Assembly (NCBI GenBank): GCA_024226535.1
Contig: JAAELP010000230.1
Span: 1 to 35,728 of the forward strand
From: Planctomycetota bacterium
GTDB lineage: Bacteria > Planctomycetota > Phycisphaerae > Phycisphaerales > SM1A02
Direction of reading: 5' to 3'
DNA: 35,728 nt
The position numbers and the translations under genes are program-made. A model generated the notes under the pieces. That model worked only from the letters and a program-made list of their open reading frames with translations, was not told the origin of the DNA and did not search any database. Below, piece by piece: positions 23,016 to 31,311 of the stretch; the stretch's first letter is position 1, and every line of letters begins with the position of its first letter.

Positions 23016-24773
23016 TCAGGCCATTGCGGGTTCCATCTCCGGCACCGGGCCCGCGAGCGTGTCGAACTCCGCCAGCGTCAGCCGATCGCCGGAGCAGATC
23101 TGCTGCCGATGCCGATGCAGATCCGGCATGCGCGTGTCGAGCCAGTGCCGGGCGAAGACCACCCGCGTTTCGTCCGTCGTCGCGTGATCGCAGAAGAGCG
23201 CGCCGACGATGAGGATGATCGCCATGTCGGTCAGCTTGCGGGCGCACAGCCGGCGGTAGTTCGGATCCGCGTCCTCCTTCACGAAGGCGGAGGCCGCCGC
23301 CAGGCTCGCGAGACCGGTGCGGATCTCCTCGACCCTGGGCGCGATGTCCGCGGGCCAGTCACGATCCAGCAGTTCCAGGACGACTGCCTCCGCGATGCCG
23401 GTCGTCACCGCTCCCACCGCCGCGACGATCTGTAGTTGGGTGGTGCCCTCGTAGATCGACGTGATGCGGCTGTCGCGGAGGAGCCGCTCCAGCGGGTAGT
23501 CGTGCATGTAGCCGTTGCCACCCATGACGGAGATGGAGTTCATCGCCACCCGGGTGCACATCTCCGACGCGTAGTACTTGCTCATCGGCGTGAGCATGCC
23601 GTTCTGCTTCTTGTACCTGCGGGAGTCGGCCTTCGCCTGCTTGCGCGCCTCGTCGTCGGGAAACTCGTCCGTCTCCACGGCCCGCATGGCGCCGTACTGA
23701 AGATCGACGCGGCTACTGGAGAAGTAGGTCAGCGCCCGCGCCGCGTGCAGATCGATGCTGCTCTCGACGAGCAGATCCCGCACCGCGGGAAAGGTCTCGA
23801 TCTCGGTGCCGAACTGCTTCCGCTCGTGGGCGTACTGCCTGGCGACGCGGTAGGCCGCCTCGCCGATGCCGCACGCCTGGGCAGCGATCCCCATACGCGC
23901 CCCGTACATCAACGCCATCACGTACCTGATCAGGCCTTGCTGACGCTCGCCGATCAACCTTCCGGGGGCGTTGTCGAAGAGCAGCTCGCATGTCGGGCTG
24001 CCGTGGATCCCCAGCTTGTTCTCGAGGCGACGGACCTGGACCTCCGGTCCCTTCTCGACGAGGAACAAGCTGAGGCCGCGACCGTCGGTGATCTCCGGCT
24101 CGCTCCGCGCCATCACGAGCAGCACGTCGCCGCACCCGTTCGTGATGAAGCGCTTCACGCCGTTGATGCGCCACTGCCCGTTCTCATCCTGCTCCGCATG
24201 CACCTTCACCGACTGGAGGTCGCTTCCGGAATCCGGCTCGGTGAGCACCATCGCCGCCGTCTTCTTCCCCGCGGCCATGTCCGGGAGGAACTCCTTGCGG
24301 ATGTCCTCGTCGGCGAACGCGTTGATCGTCTCGCCGATACCCTGGAGGCCGTACAGGTTCATCAGCGATGCATCGCCCCGGCTGATGATGTCGTTGGTCG
24401 CGGTCAGGACCAGGTTCGGACAGTTCAGACCACCGTAGCGATATGGCAACGTGCAGCCCATCAGCCCTGCCGCGCCGAGCAGCTTCAGCGCACTGGCGAT
24501 TCCCGGCGCGTAGGTCACGGAGCCATCGGCGTTGAGCACGTTGCCGATCTCGTCGGTTTCCTGCGCGGTAGGCGCGATCTCCTCGGCGGTGATCCGACCC
24601 AGGTCGACCAGGATCTCGCGGTAGTTCTCGACGGCCTCGGCACCGTCTCGCGGTGCCTGGCCGAACTCGTCGACGTAGGTGAAGCCGTCCTCCATGATCT
24701 CCGCGAGGCGCGGCAGATCGTGGTGATCGAGCAGGAACTGGATGTCCTGGTTGTCGGTGAAGAAGTTGGCCAT
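23016..24773 (-). CDS. Acyl-CoA dehydrogenase family flavoenzyme
   Basis: A 585-residue enzyme of the long acyl-CoA dehydrogenase type (FadE-like with C-terminal extension). Marks: GCTLPYRYGGLN, AMVLTEPDSGSDLQSVKVHA (FAD/substrate binding), VKRFITNGCGDVLLVMARSE, and ISVMGGNGYMHDYPLERLLR followed by SIYEGTTQLQ, where the Glu of YEGT is the usual catalytic base. It would oxidise an acyl-CoA to the 2-enoyl-CoA, passing electrons to ETF. AGGAAG lies 8 bases before the ATG. It is divergent from the guanine-deaminase-like gene across a 222-base gap. No other beta-oxidation gene is adjacent, so the acyl substrate cannot be named. Confidence 0.92.
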   Translation of the reverse strand: MANFFTDNQDIQFLLDHHDLPRLAEIMEDGFTYVDEFGQAPRDGAEAVENYREILVDLGRITAEEIAPTAQETDEIGNVLNADGSVTYAPGIASALKLLGAAGLMGCTLPYRYGGLNCPNLVLTATNDIISRGDASLMNLYGLQGIGETINAFADEDIRKEFLPDMAAGKKTAAMVLTEPDSGSDLQSVKVHAEQDENGQWRINGVKRFITNGCGDVLLVMARSEPEITDGRGLSLFLVEKGPEVQVRRLENKLGIHGSPTCELLFDNAPGRLIGERQQGLIRYVMALMYGARMGIAAQACGIGEAAYRVARQYAHERKQFGTEIETFPAVRDLLVESSIDLHAARALTYFSSSRVDLQYGAMRAVETDEFPDDEARKQAKADSRRYKKQNGMLTPMSKYYASEMCTRVAMNSISVMGGNGYMHDYPLERLLRDSRITSIYEGTTQLQIVAAVGAVTTGIAEAVVLELLDRDWPADIAPRVEEIRTGLASLAAASAFVKEDADPNYRRLCARKLTDMAIILIVGALFCDHATTDETRVVFARHWLDTRMPDLHRHRQQICSGDRLTLAEFDTLAGPVPEMEPAMA

Positions 24774-24932
24774 GGCGTCTGCTTCCTGTTCCGGCGCGCT
24801 CTTCGCGGAGGGCCTCGGCGTCGATCAGTTCGGGGGGAATCTCGCCAATGCGTCCCAGAGGGGGGCAGCGCGCGGCGGTTGACGTTCCCCTCCGCCCCAT
24901 CGCGTCGCTGCGACGTGCGCTGTGTCGGCAAC

Positions 24933-24961
24933 TTGCTCGGCGCAGACGATGCAGTGATAAT
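24933..24961 (+). promoter_or_regulatory. Putative sigma-70-type promoter TTGCTC-17-GATAAT
   Basis: TTGCTC (24933-24938) and GATAAT (24956-24961) are spaced by exactly 17 bases. Transcription would start near 24968, leaving a leader of about 28 bases with GGGAG before the amidohydrolase ATG at 24996. This is the best -35/-10 pair seen in the window. Confidence 0.5.
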
Positions 24962-24995
24962 GCAGCGCTCTGCCCTACTGGGAGATTGGCCCATC

Positions 24996-26243
24996 ATGGT
25001 AACGCTTACCGGAACGCTCCTGCAACCGCGATCGCCGGCCCAGTGCGACATCGTGCCCGGGGCGACGGTGACGATCGGCGAAGACGGCAAGATCGCGACC
25101 GTGGGGACCGACCCCCCCGGCGGCGGCGACGGATGCTGGATCCTGCCCGGGTTCGTCGACGCGCACCTGCACCTGCCGCAGTGGGACTGCCGCGGTCTCG
25201 ACGGGATGTCGCTCGCCGATTGGCGTCAGAAGGTCGCGTATCCGGCCGAGACGCGGCTGCACGACGCCGAACTGGCCGAGCGCCTCGCCGACGACTTCGT
25301 CACCGGCATGATCGCCAACGGCACCACGACGGTCGCGGCCTTCGGCAGCCCGTTCCCGGCGGCCACGGACCGCGCCTTCGGCGTCTTCGAGAAGCGCGGC
25401 CTGCGCGCCGTGCACGGCATGATGCTCAACGACATGAACGTCCCCGACGAGCTGATCGTGTCGGCCGACGAGGCCCTCGACCGGTCACGCTCGCTTGCGG
25501 CGAAGTGGCACGACAAGGGTGACGGCCGTCTCCAGTACGCGCTGTGCCCCCGGATGGCGACGTGCTGCAGCGAGGAGCTGCTGCGCGGGGTCGCGGAGCT
25601 GGCCGAGACGACGGGGTCACACGTGCTGACGCATGCCGCCGTGTCGGAAGCGGAGGAGTCGGCGGTTCGGGACGTGTATCCCGACCTGCTCGACGACGTC
25701 GAGCTGCTTGCCGAAACGGGGCTGCTCACCCGGCGCACGCTGCTCGGCCACGGCGTCTGCCTGAGCGAGCCGCTCCGTCACCAGGTCGCCGAGGCGAAGG
25801 CCGCGGTCGTTCACTGCCCGACGGCGAACCTCTTCCTCGAGCTCGGCCTGATGGATTACGTGGCCGAGCGCGAGGCGGACATCCCGTTGGCCCTGGGCAG
25901 TTCGATCGCCGCCGGGCCCGAACCGTTCATGCCGCAGGTCGCGGTGGCGTGTCTCCAGACCGCCAAGGCGATCAAGGTGCACGCGGTCCCGCGCGGTTCG
26001 TTCACACCACCGCGCCCCGCCGAGGGGTGGTGGCTCCTGACCCGCGGCGCAACCGAGGCCCTGGACCTCGGCGATCGCGTCGGCACGCTCGAGCCCGGTT
26101 ACGAGGCGGACTGCCTCGTCGTCCGCCCGGAAGCCTGGATCGCCGATCTGCCGCCGGAGCAGCAAGTCTCGGCCCTGCTCTACACGCTGCGCCCGCAGCA
26201 CATCGAGCACGTCTACATCGCCGGCCGTCGCGTCGGCCCCTGA
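24996..26243 (+). CDS. Guanine-deaminase-like amidohydrolase, possibly inactive or altered
   Basis: A 415-residue member of the amidohydrolase superfamily nearest to guanine deaminases. The N-terminal metal motif is intact (PGFVDAHLHLPQWD). The third and fourth His ligands are plausible in VLTHAAVSEAEE and LLGHGVCLSE, and VVHCPTANLFLELGLMDY is family-typical. Two expected acids look missing: the Asp of the usual G-[ST]-D-[VI]-x-x-G motif is Ser here (LGSSIAAGPEP), and the Glu three residues after the third His is Val by alignment. An ordinary zinc-dependent deaminase mechanism is therefore doubtful. ATG 24996 is preferred because of GGGAG upstream and the promoter position; ATG 24960 overlaps the -10 and is unlikely. 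It stands alone, divergent from the acyl-CoA dehydrogenase. Confidence 0.8.
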   Translation: MVTLTGTLLQPRSPAQCDIVPGATVTIGEDGKIATVGTDPPGGGDGCWILPGFVDAHLHLPQWDCRGLDGMSLADWRQKVAYPAETRLHDAELAERLADDFVTGMIANGTTTVAAFGSPFPAATDRAFGVFEKRGLRAVHGMMLNDMNVPDELIVSADEALDRSRSLAAKWHDKGDGRLQYALCPRMATCCSEELLRGVAELAETTGSHVLTHAAVSEAEESAVRDVYPDLLDDVELLAETGLLTRRTLLGHGVCLSEPLRHQVAEAKAAVVHCPTANLFLELGLMDYVAEREADIPLALGSSIAAGPEPFMPQVAVACLQTAKAIKVHAVPRGSFTPPRPAEGWWLLTRGATEALDLGDRVGTLEPGYEADCLVVRPEAWIADLPPEQQVSALLYTLRPQHIEHVYIAGRRVGP

Positions 26244-26303
26244 CACACGACCGTCCGCGCCCATGGCGCCGGATGGCTTCGGCAAGCCCGCGGTCGCGCG
26301 GAT

Positions 26304-26510
26304 TCAAGGGTGTTCGGTGACGTGCTCGTCGGGCGTCCGGTCACGAGCGCCGTCCGCGTGTACACCGGGGTGATAGTCCAGCCGATGGCCGAGGTACATG
26401 AGCCCCAGGCCCGTCGACATGAGGACCACATGGACGACCCGAATGTCGTCCTGGAGCAGGCACCCGACGAGCGTGGCCGCGAACAGTGGCACGCCTACCT
26501 TCGGGAGCAT
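26304..26510 (-). CDS. Short membrane-protein-like reading frame, probably a gene remnant
   Basis: This frame encodes up to 68 residues with two hydrophobic segments (VGVPLFAATLVGCLLQ and VVHVVLMSTGLGLMYLGH) separated by a short polar turn, ending in a charged tail. It looks like the C-terminal end of a small membrane protein. It has no ribosome site of its own. It begins inside the end of the truncated NTF2-like frame, so it is best explained as the other side of a deletion junction. It could be a real small protein, but evidence is thin. Confidence 0.35.
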   Translation of the reverse strand: MLPKVGVPLFAATLVGCLLQDDIRVVHVVLMSTGLGLMYLGHRLDYHPGVHADGARDRTPDEHVTEHP

Positions 26511-26737
26511 GTCGAACAGGAACGCCCTGCATGGATGTCGATACCGTGGAAGGCGGTGACCTTCGCCAGGAACCGCCGCTCCGTTGCCGCCATCTCGGAG
26601 CGGCCGCGGGAGATCGGGCCGGAATTCTCCTGTGCCGTGACGTCATCCGCGTAGAAGTCCTCGATGCCTTCGGCGAACTTGCCCTCGCGGATGTAGCCGA
26701 TCAGGTCGCCGTGGAGTTGCTCGATCGTAACGGGCAT
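26495..26737 (-). pseudogene. NTF2/SnoaL-like protein, truncated at the 3' end
   Basis: The frame begins with a good AAGGAG ribosome site 9 bases before ATG 26737 and encodes a typical NTF2-like N-terminus: MPVTIEQLHGDLIGYIREGK, then FYADDVTAQENSGP and FLAKVTAFHGIDIHA. NTF2-like proteins of this kind normally continue for another 40-60 residues of beta-sheet; here the frame turns into unrelated GRSCSTCSRR and stops at 26495. Just past the junction a different frame continues as a membrane-protein-like end. The gene is divergent from the sigma-factor gene (108 bases apart). Some ECF sigma systems use NTF2-like domains, so an old link is possible. Confidence 0.6.
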
Positions 26738-26831
26738 GGTTCGTATCTCCTTTGATGCAGGCTGGAATGGGGAACCGTCTCCCTGACGCGCCGACTCCTT
26801 CCGGCCTTACCGCGCTCCGGAGAATGTCTCG

Positions 26832-26837
26832 TAGAAT
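26832..26837 (+). promoter_or_regulatory. Putative -10 element TAGAAT before the sigma-factor gene
   Basis: CGTAGAATGCCGCCGGATG places the hexamer 8 bases before the ATG at 26846, with no Shine-Dalgarno site between. A leaderless mRNA is the natural reading. Confidence 0.5.
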
Positions 26838-26845
26838 GCCGCCGG

Positions 26846-27502
26846 ATGGCACCGACCCCCCTCCATCGCGCCGACGAGGAGTGGATCAGCGACCTGCAGG
26901 CCGGGGGCGATCGTGCTGCCGCTGCCCATGCGGAACTCGGGCTGGTCCTTCGGCGCGGCCTCGCCAGGGCGCTGGGAAGGCGAGGTGTCGATGACGCTGC
27001 ACTCGAGGACTTCGCCCAGGACGCCATCCTCCGCGTGCTCGATGGCCTGAGAAGCTATCGACGTGAGAGCCGCTTCACCACGTGGGCCATCGCGATCGCC
27101 GTTCGAGTGGCCTTCACCGAGCTTCGCAGGAGACGATGGAAGGACGTGCCCCTGAGCCAACTCGATGCGGAAGGTGATCTCTCCCGGTTCGATCCGATCG
27201 CCCCTGGCAATGAGGAGCCGGGTGATCCCGAGGCACGTGCGCGGATTCTGGCGGTCATGAAAGAGGTCATCGAGACGGGCCTGGTCGACCGCCAGCGTCG
27301 CGTGCTCCTGGCCGAGTTGGCGGGGCTGCCGAAGGAGCAACTGGCCGGGGAACTCGGCCTCACGATGAATGCCCCCTACAAGGCCGCGCACGATGCTCGA
27401 AAGCGTCTCAGGAAGGCGCTCGAGGAACGGGGCGTGTCCGGAAAGCAGGTAAGAGATGCGTTCGGTCTGCCGTCACATCCTTTGGCGGAGATCACCCGAT
27501 GA
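26846..27502 (+). CDS. RNA polymerase sigma-70 family factor, ECF type
   Basis: A 218-residue sigma factor. Region 2 is clear (ALEDFAQDAILRVLDGLRSY, then ESRFTTWAIAIAVRVAFTEL, the core-binding and -10 recognition helices). Region 4 is the C-terminal helix-turn-helix (VDRQRRVLLAELAGLPKEQL, AGELGLTMNAPYKAAHDARK). A linker of about 40 residues lies between them. The stop overlaps the start of the zinc anti-sigma-like gene as ATGA (27499-27502), so the pair is translationally coupled. It probably answers an envelope or redox stress through that partner. The -10-like TAGAAT just upstream may serve housekeeping or autoregulated expression; its target promoter is not known. Confidence 0.88.
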   Translation: MAPTPLHRADEEWISDLQAGGDRAAAAHAELGLVLRRGLARALGRRGVDDAALEDFAQDAILRVLDGLRSYRRESRFTTWAIAIAVRVAFTELRRRRWKDVPLSQLDAEGDLSRFDPIAPGNEEPGDPEARARILAVMKEVIETGLVDRQRRVLLAELAGLPKEQLAGELGLTMNAPYKAAHDARKRLRKALEERGVSGKQVRDAFGLPSHPLAEITR

Positions 27503-27765
27503 AACTCACACCCGCACAGATCAGGGAACTCGCCCGGGCGACCGCCAGCACGCGACCGCAGGAGATCGACTGCGATGAGTGGCTCGAACGGGTCGCCGCC
27601 TACCTCGACGTGCTCCGAGAGGGCCGACCCGTTCCGCCCGAGTTGGCCGACGTCGCCCACCACATCGAAGTGTGTCCGGACTGTCGAGCCGAACTCGAGG
27701 TGATGCTCGAGATGGTCTCCGGCCTGGAGGATGATCCGGGCAACGGAGCGTCCGATCGGTCGTGA
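27499..27765 (+). CDS. Small soluble zinc-binding anti-sigma-like protein (ZAS motif)
   Basis: An 88-residue protein with Cys25 and His55-x3-Cys59-x2-Cys62 (HIEVCPDC), the signature of zinc-binding anti-sigma factors. There is no transmembrane helix, so it is cytoplasmic, like RsrA-type redox-sensing anti-sigmas rather than membrane-anchored ones. It overlaps the sigma gene by ATGA, the usual arrangement for a cognate pair. If it behaves like its relatives, oxidation of the Cys residues would release zinc and free the sigma factor; this is inferred. It is very short and could instead be only the anti-sigma domain of a reduced system. Confidence 0.8.
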   Translation: MKLTPAQIRELARATASTRPQEIDCDEWLERVAAYLDVLREGRPVPPELADVAHHIEVCPDCRAELEVMLEMVSGLEDDPGNGASDRS

Positions 27766-27768
27766 GCC

Positions 27769-28083
27769 CTACTGGCTATCGGCCGCGCGGGCATTCCGCA
27801 TCGCCGACCGGTAGTCGAAGCCGTCGTCCTCGAGGTGGCCGAGCTGCTTGTACTCCCAGTGATGCCGACCCCACGTCGCGGGTCGGTACCAGACGGCGTC
27901 GCTCACGCGGCGTCGCACGACACGCGCCCACGTATCGCGGTGGTTCAGATCGCACGGCTCACCGCAACGCGGACACGTCGCCATCTCCATCGCCGGGAGG
28001 ATGTAGTCTCCCGAGCGACAGGGACCGACGAGCAGCAGGCATTCGTGCTGTGCGTACACACGCCAGCGACCGTTTCGGGACAT
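27769..28083 (-). CDS. Small hypothetical protein with a CxxCxxxC zinc-ribbon-like motif
   Basis: A 104-residue protein, not recognised. It contains Cys residues at HECLLLVGPCRSGD and the cluster TCPRCGEPCDLNHRDTW, suggesting a zinc ribbon, followed by a basic, Trp/His-rich stretch (VVRRRVSDAVWYRPATWGRH). ATG 28083 has GGAG 9 bases upstream and a -10-like TATTCT at 28109-28114; an ATG at 28098 is an alternative. The gene converges with the anti-sigma gene with 3 bases between the two stops. A nucleic-acid-binding role is possible but only inferred. Confidence 0.6.
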   Translation of the reverse strand: MSRNGRWRVYAQHECLLLVGPCRSGDYILPAMEMATCPRCGEPCDLNHRDTWARVVRRRVSDAVWYRPATWGRHHWEYKQLGHLEDDGFDYRSAMRNARAADSQ

Positions 28084-28175
28084 CGTTCGACGCTCCAACG
28101 AGTTCCTAAGAATAGGTTCTGCGCTCGCCGATCCACTCCCTCACCACGGGGGAATCCCGACCCGTTCCTCCCGCG

Positions 28176-31100
28176 TCACCCCGCCGCGAGCACCGGTGAG
28201 GTCCGGACACGCCCCTCCACGACCGCGTACACGGCGGGGATGACGAACAGCGTCAGGATCGTCGACGTGGTCAGGCCGAAGATCACGACGGTCGCCAGCG
28301 GCCTCTGCACTTCCGAACCGACGCCCGTGGACAGCAGCAACGGCATCAGACCGAGAATCGTGGTCACCGCCGTCATCAGCACGGGCCGCAGACGCAGCAT
28401 CGCGCCGCGCTCCACGGCCTCGCTCACCGTCTTTCCGCGCGCCACGAGCTGGTTGAAGTACGTCACCAGGACCATGCCGTTCTGCACGGCAATGCCGAAG
28501 AGCGCGATGAAGCCGACCGAGGCGGGGACGGACAGGTACTCACCCATGATGAAGAGACCCGCCACACCGCCGATCAGCGCCAGGGGGACGTTGACGGCGA
28601 TGACGAGCGCATGTCGGACGGTTCCGAACGTCCAGGCCAGCAGGATCAACACGGTCGCGAGAACGATCGGCACGATGATGGCCAGGCGCGCCATCGCCCG
28701 CTGTTGATTCTCGAACTGACCGCCGTACTCGATGAAGTAGCCCGGGGGCAGATCGACGTTCTCCGCCACACGCCGCTGGATATCCGCAACCACGCTGCCC
28801 AGGTCCCGGCCGCGGACGTTGCCCTGCACGATCCAGCGGCGCTGGTTCTTCTCGCGGTTGATCTGGATGGGCCCGACCATTTTCCTGACGCTTGCGACCT
28901 GCGCGAGGGGAACGGTCGCGCCGTCTTCGGTCGGGACGAGCAGGTTCTCGATGACGTCGATCTCATCGCGATACGGCTCCTGGTACCGCAGATGGATGCC
29001 GAAGCGACGCGTCCCCAGGTAGATCGTGTCGATCACCTCGCCGCCAACCGCCAGCTCGACCAGCTCCAGCACGTCGTCCGCGTTGATTCCGAAGCGAGCG
29101 CACGCGGCGCGATCGGTGATCACCTGCACCTGCGGCTGGCCGTGGCTCTGCTCGACGGACAGGTCGGCGAGGCCCGGCACATCGTCGATCACTTCCCGAA
29201 TCTCCTCCGCCTTGTTGCGGACCACGGCCAGGTCTTCGCCGTAGACCTTGATCGCCAACTCGGCCTTGACGCCCGAGAGCAACTCGTCGAAGGCGTTCTG
29301 AATGGGTTGCGTGAAGTTGAGCTGCACACCGGGGAACTGCTGCAAGTCGTGTGACAGCGCGTCCACGATCTCCCGCTTGCTCCGGGCCCGCTGCACCGCG
29401 TGCCGCGGCCTCAGCTCGATGTGCACCTCCGCGTAGTTGACGGGATGGGGGTGGCTCCCCGCCTCCGGCCGGCCCACGCGTGAGATGACCTCGCGCACCT
29501 CGGGATAGGTCATGATCGTGCGCTCCATGCGCCCGATCGTCTCCGCACCCTTTTCGAGCGACGTGGACGGGGCCATCGTGACGCCGACGAGAATGCTCCC
29601 CTCTTCCAACGTCGGAATGAACTCCGTGCCGAGCAGCGGCACCAGTGCAACCGCACCGATGAACAGCGCCAGCGCCGCGGAGATCGTCAGCGCCTTGAAG
29701 CGCTGGGTCAGTCGCAGCACCGGCCGATACGTCGCCTTCAGCACCCGCAGGACGATGAACTCACGTTCCGAGCCGTGCTTCAGCAGATAGTGACAGAGCG
29801 CCGGCGTGACGAGCAGCGCGGCGATGATCGAGCCGGCGAGCGCGAACACGATGGTGCGCGCCATCGGCGTGAACATCTTGCCTTCCACGCCCTGCAGCGT
29901 GAAGATCGGCATGAAGACCACGGCGATGATCGCGATGGAGAACACGACCGGTCGGGCCACCTCCCGCGCCGAACGAATGATGATCGCGTCCCTCGCCTCG
30001 TCGGAGGCGGCACTCTCGCGCAGATGTCGATAGATGTTCTCCGCCATCACGATGGCCCCATCGCCGAGCATCCCGATCGCGACGGCGATGCCACCGAGCG
30101 ACATGAGGTTGGCGCTGAGTCCCTGCCAGCGCATGATGATCGCCGCCATGAGGGCGCAGAACGGAAGCGACAGGGCCACGATCAGGGCCGTGCGCAGGTT
30201 GCCCAGGAACAGCGCCAGCACCAGCACGACGAGCACCGCGCCGATGACGAGCGCCTGCTTCACGGTGTTCGTGGCATTGCGCACGAGTTCCGCCTGCTCG
30301 TAGTACGGCTCGAGGTGGACTCCGGTCGGCAACGAGTCGCGCACCTCCTCCACCTTGCTGTACAACTCGTCGATGACCTCGGACGTGTTCGCCCCGTAGA
30401 GCTTCATGACGATGCCGGAGACGACCTCGCCCTCACCGTTGCGCAGAACGATCCCTCGGCGCACTTCCCTGCCGAACTCCACTTCGGCCACATCGTTGAT
30501 CGTGATGGGCACGCCGCCCACCGTCTTCAGCTTGACCGCCCCGATCTCGTCGAGGGCCCCCAGCAGGCCCAATCCGCGCACGAGGTACTCTTCCGAGCCG
30601 AACACGAGGAACTGCCCCCCGACGTTGCGGTTGTTCGCACGCACGGCGTCGACGATCGCGCCCAGGTCGAGGTCGTACTTCGCGAGGGCGTTGGGATTCA
30701 CGCGAACCTGGTACTGCAGCACGTGGCCGCCCATCGAGAGCACGTCGGTGACGCCGGGCACGGTCTGCAACTGGTACTTGACGAGCCAGTCGTTCACCTC
30801 GCGCAGATAGGTGTCGGCCGGTTTGCCCTCGGTATCCGCGGACTGGTCGAGCGTCAGGTAGTACAGGAACACCTGGCCGAGCCCGGTCGAGATCGGACCG
30901 AGCGTCGGCGGATCGTGCAGTTCCGGCAGATCGTTCATGGCGGCGGTCAGACGCTCGGAGACGAGCTGCCGCGCAAAGTAGATGTCGACGTCCTCCTCGA
31001 AGTAGACGTAGATGACGGCCATGCCGAAGGCGGAGGTCGACTTGATCTGCGTCACGTCGGGCAGGCCGTTCATCGACGCCTCGATCGGGTAGGCGATGAG

Positions 31101-31289
31101 GCGTTCGATCTCCTCCGGTGCCATGCCGTGCGCTTCCGCGAAGATCGGCACCATCACCGGCGAGATATCCGGAAAGGCGTCGACGGGCATCCGCCAGTAC
31201 GAGTAGATGCCCAGCGCGAACACGCTGACGAGCAGGACGAGAACGAGGACGCGTCCCTTGACGCTCTGTGCAATCACGGTGTCGAGCAC
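28176..31289 (-). CDS. Heavy-metal efflux RND pump (CusA/CzcA family)
   Basis: A 1037-residue inner-membrane pump of full family length. It begins with the typical LVLLVSVFALGIYSYWRMPV and DAFPDISPVMVPIFAEAHGM, and has the two large periplasmic porter loops and twelve predicted membrane helices. The metal/proton-relay helix reads GGIAVAIGMLGDGAIVMAEN, keeping the Asp and Glu seen in heavy-metal RND pumps but with Gly-Asp where many have Val-Asp, so the metal (Cu/Ag versus Zn/Co/Cd) cannot be read off. The GTG at 31289 is preferred because GGAGG lies 9 bases before it; the TTG at 31307 lies before that site. It is the last gene of the efflux operon, 22 bases after the adaptor. Confidence 0.93.
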   Translation of the reverse strand: MLDTVIAQSVKGRVLVLVLLVSVFALGIYSYWRMPVDAFPDISPVMVPIFAEAHGMAPEEIERLIAYPIEASMNGLPDVTQIKSTSAFGMAVIYVYFEEDVDIYFARQLVSERLTAAMNDLPELHDPPTLGPISTGLGQVFLYYLTLDQSADTEGKPADTYLREVNDWLVKYQLQTVPGVTDVLSMGGHVLQYQVRVNPNALAKYDLDLGAIVDAVRANNRNVGGQFLVFGSEEYLVRGLGLLGALDEIGAVKLKTVGGVPITINDVAEVEFGREVRRGIVLRNGEGEVVSGIVMKLYGANTSEVIDELYSKVEEVRDSLPTGVHLEPYYEQAELVRNATNTVKQALVIGAVLVVLVLALFLGNLRTALIVALSLPFCALMAAIIMRWQGLSANLMSLGGIAVAIGMLGDGAIVMAENIYRHLRESAASDEARDAIIIRSAREVARPVVFSIAIIAVVFMPIFTLQGVEGKMFTPMARTIVFALAGSIIAALLVTPALCHYLLKHGSEREFIVLRVLKATYRPVLRLTQRFKALTISAALALFIGAVALVPLLGTEFIPTLEEGSILVGVTMAPSTSLEKGAETIGRMERTIMTYPEVREVISRVGRPEAGSHPHPVNYAEVHIELRPRHAVQRARSKREIVDALSHDLQQFPGVQLNFTQPIQNAFDELLSGVKAELAIKVYGEDLAVVRNKAEEIREVIDDVPGLADLSVEQSHGQPQVQVITDRAACARFGINADDVLELVELAVGGEVIDTIYLGTRRFGIHLRYQEPYRDEIDVIENLLVPTEDGATVPLAQVASVRKMVGPIQINREKNQRRWIVQGNVRGRDLGSVVADIQRRVAENVDLPPGYFIEYGGQFENQQRAMARLAIIVPIVLATVLILLAWTFGTVRHALVIAVNVPLALIGGVAGLFIMGEYLSVPASVGFIALFGIAVQNGMVLVTYFNQLVARGKTVSEAVERGAMLRLRPVLMTAVTTILGLMPLLLSTGVGSEVQRPLATVVIFGLTTSTILTLFVIPAVYAVVEGRVRTSPVLAAG

Positions 31290-31311
31290 GAGGGCAAGCC
31301 TCCACAAGAGG

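Noticed and set aside
23436..24995. In-frame extension of the amidohydrolase far upstream, opposite the acyl-CoA dehydrogenase
   Set aside because: The first 520 codons are antisense to the dehydrogenase and lack homology. The true start is near 24996, just after the promoter and GGGAG.
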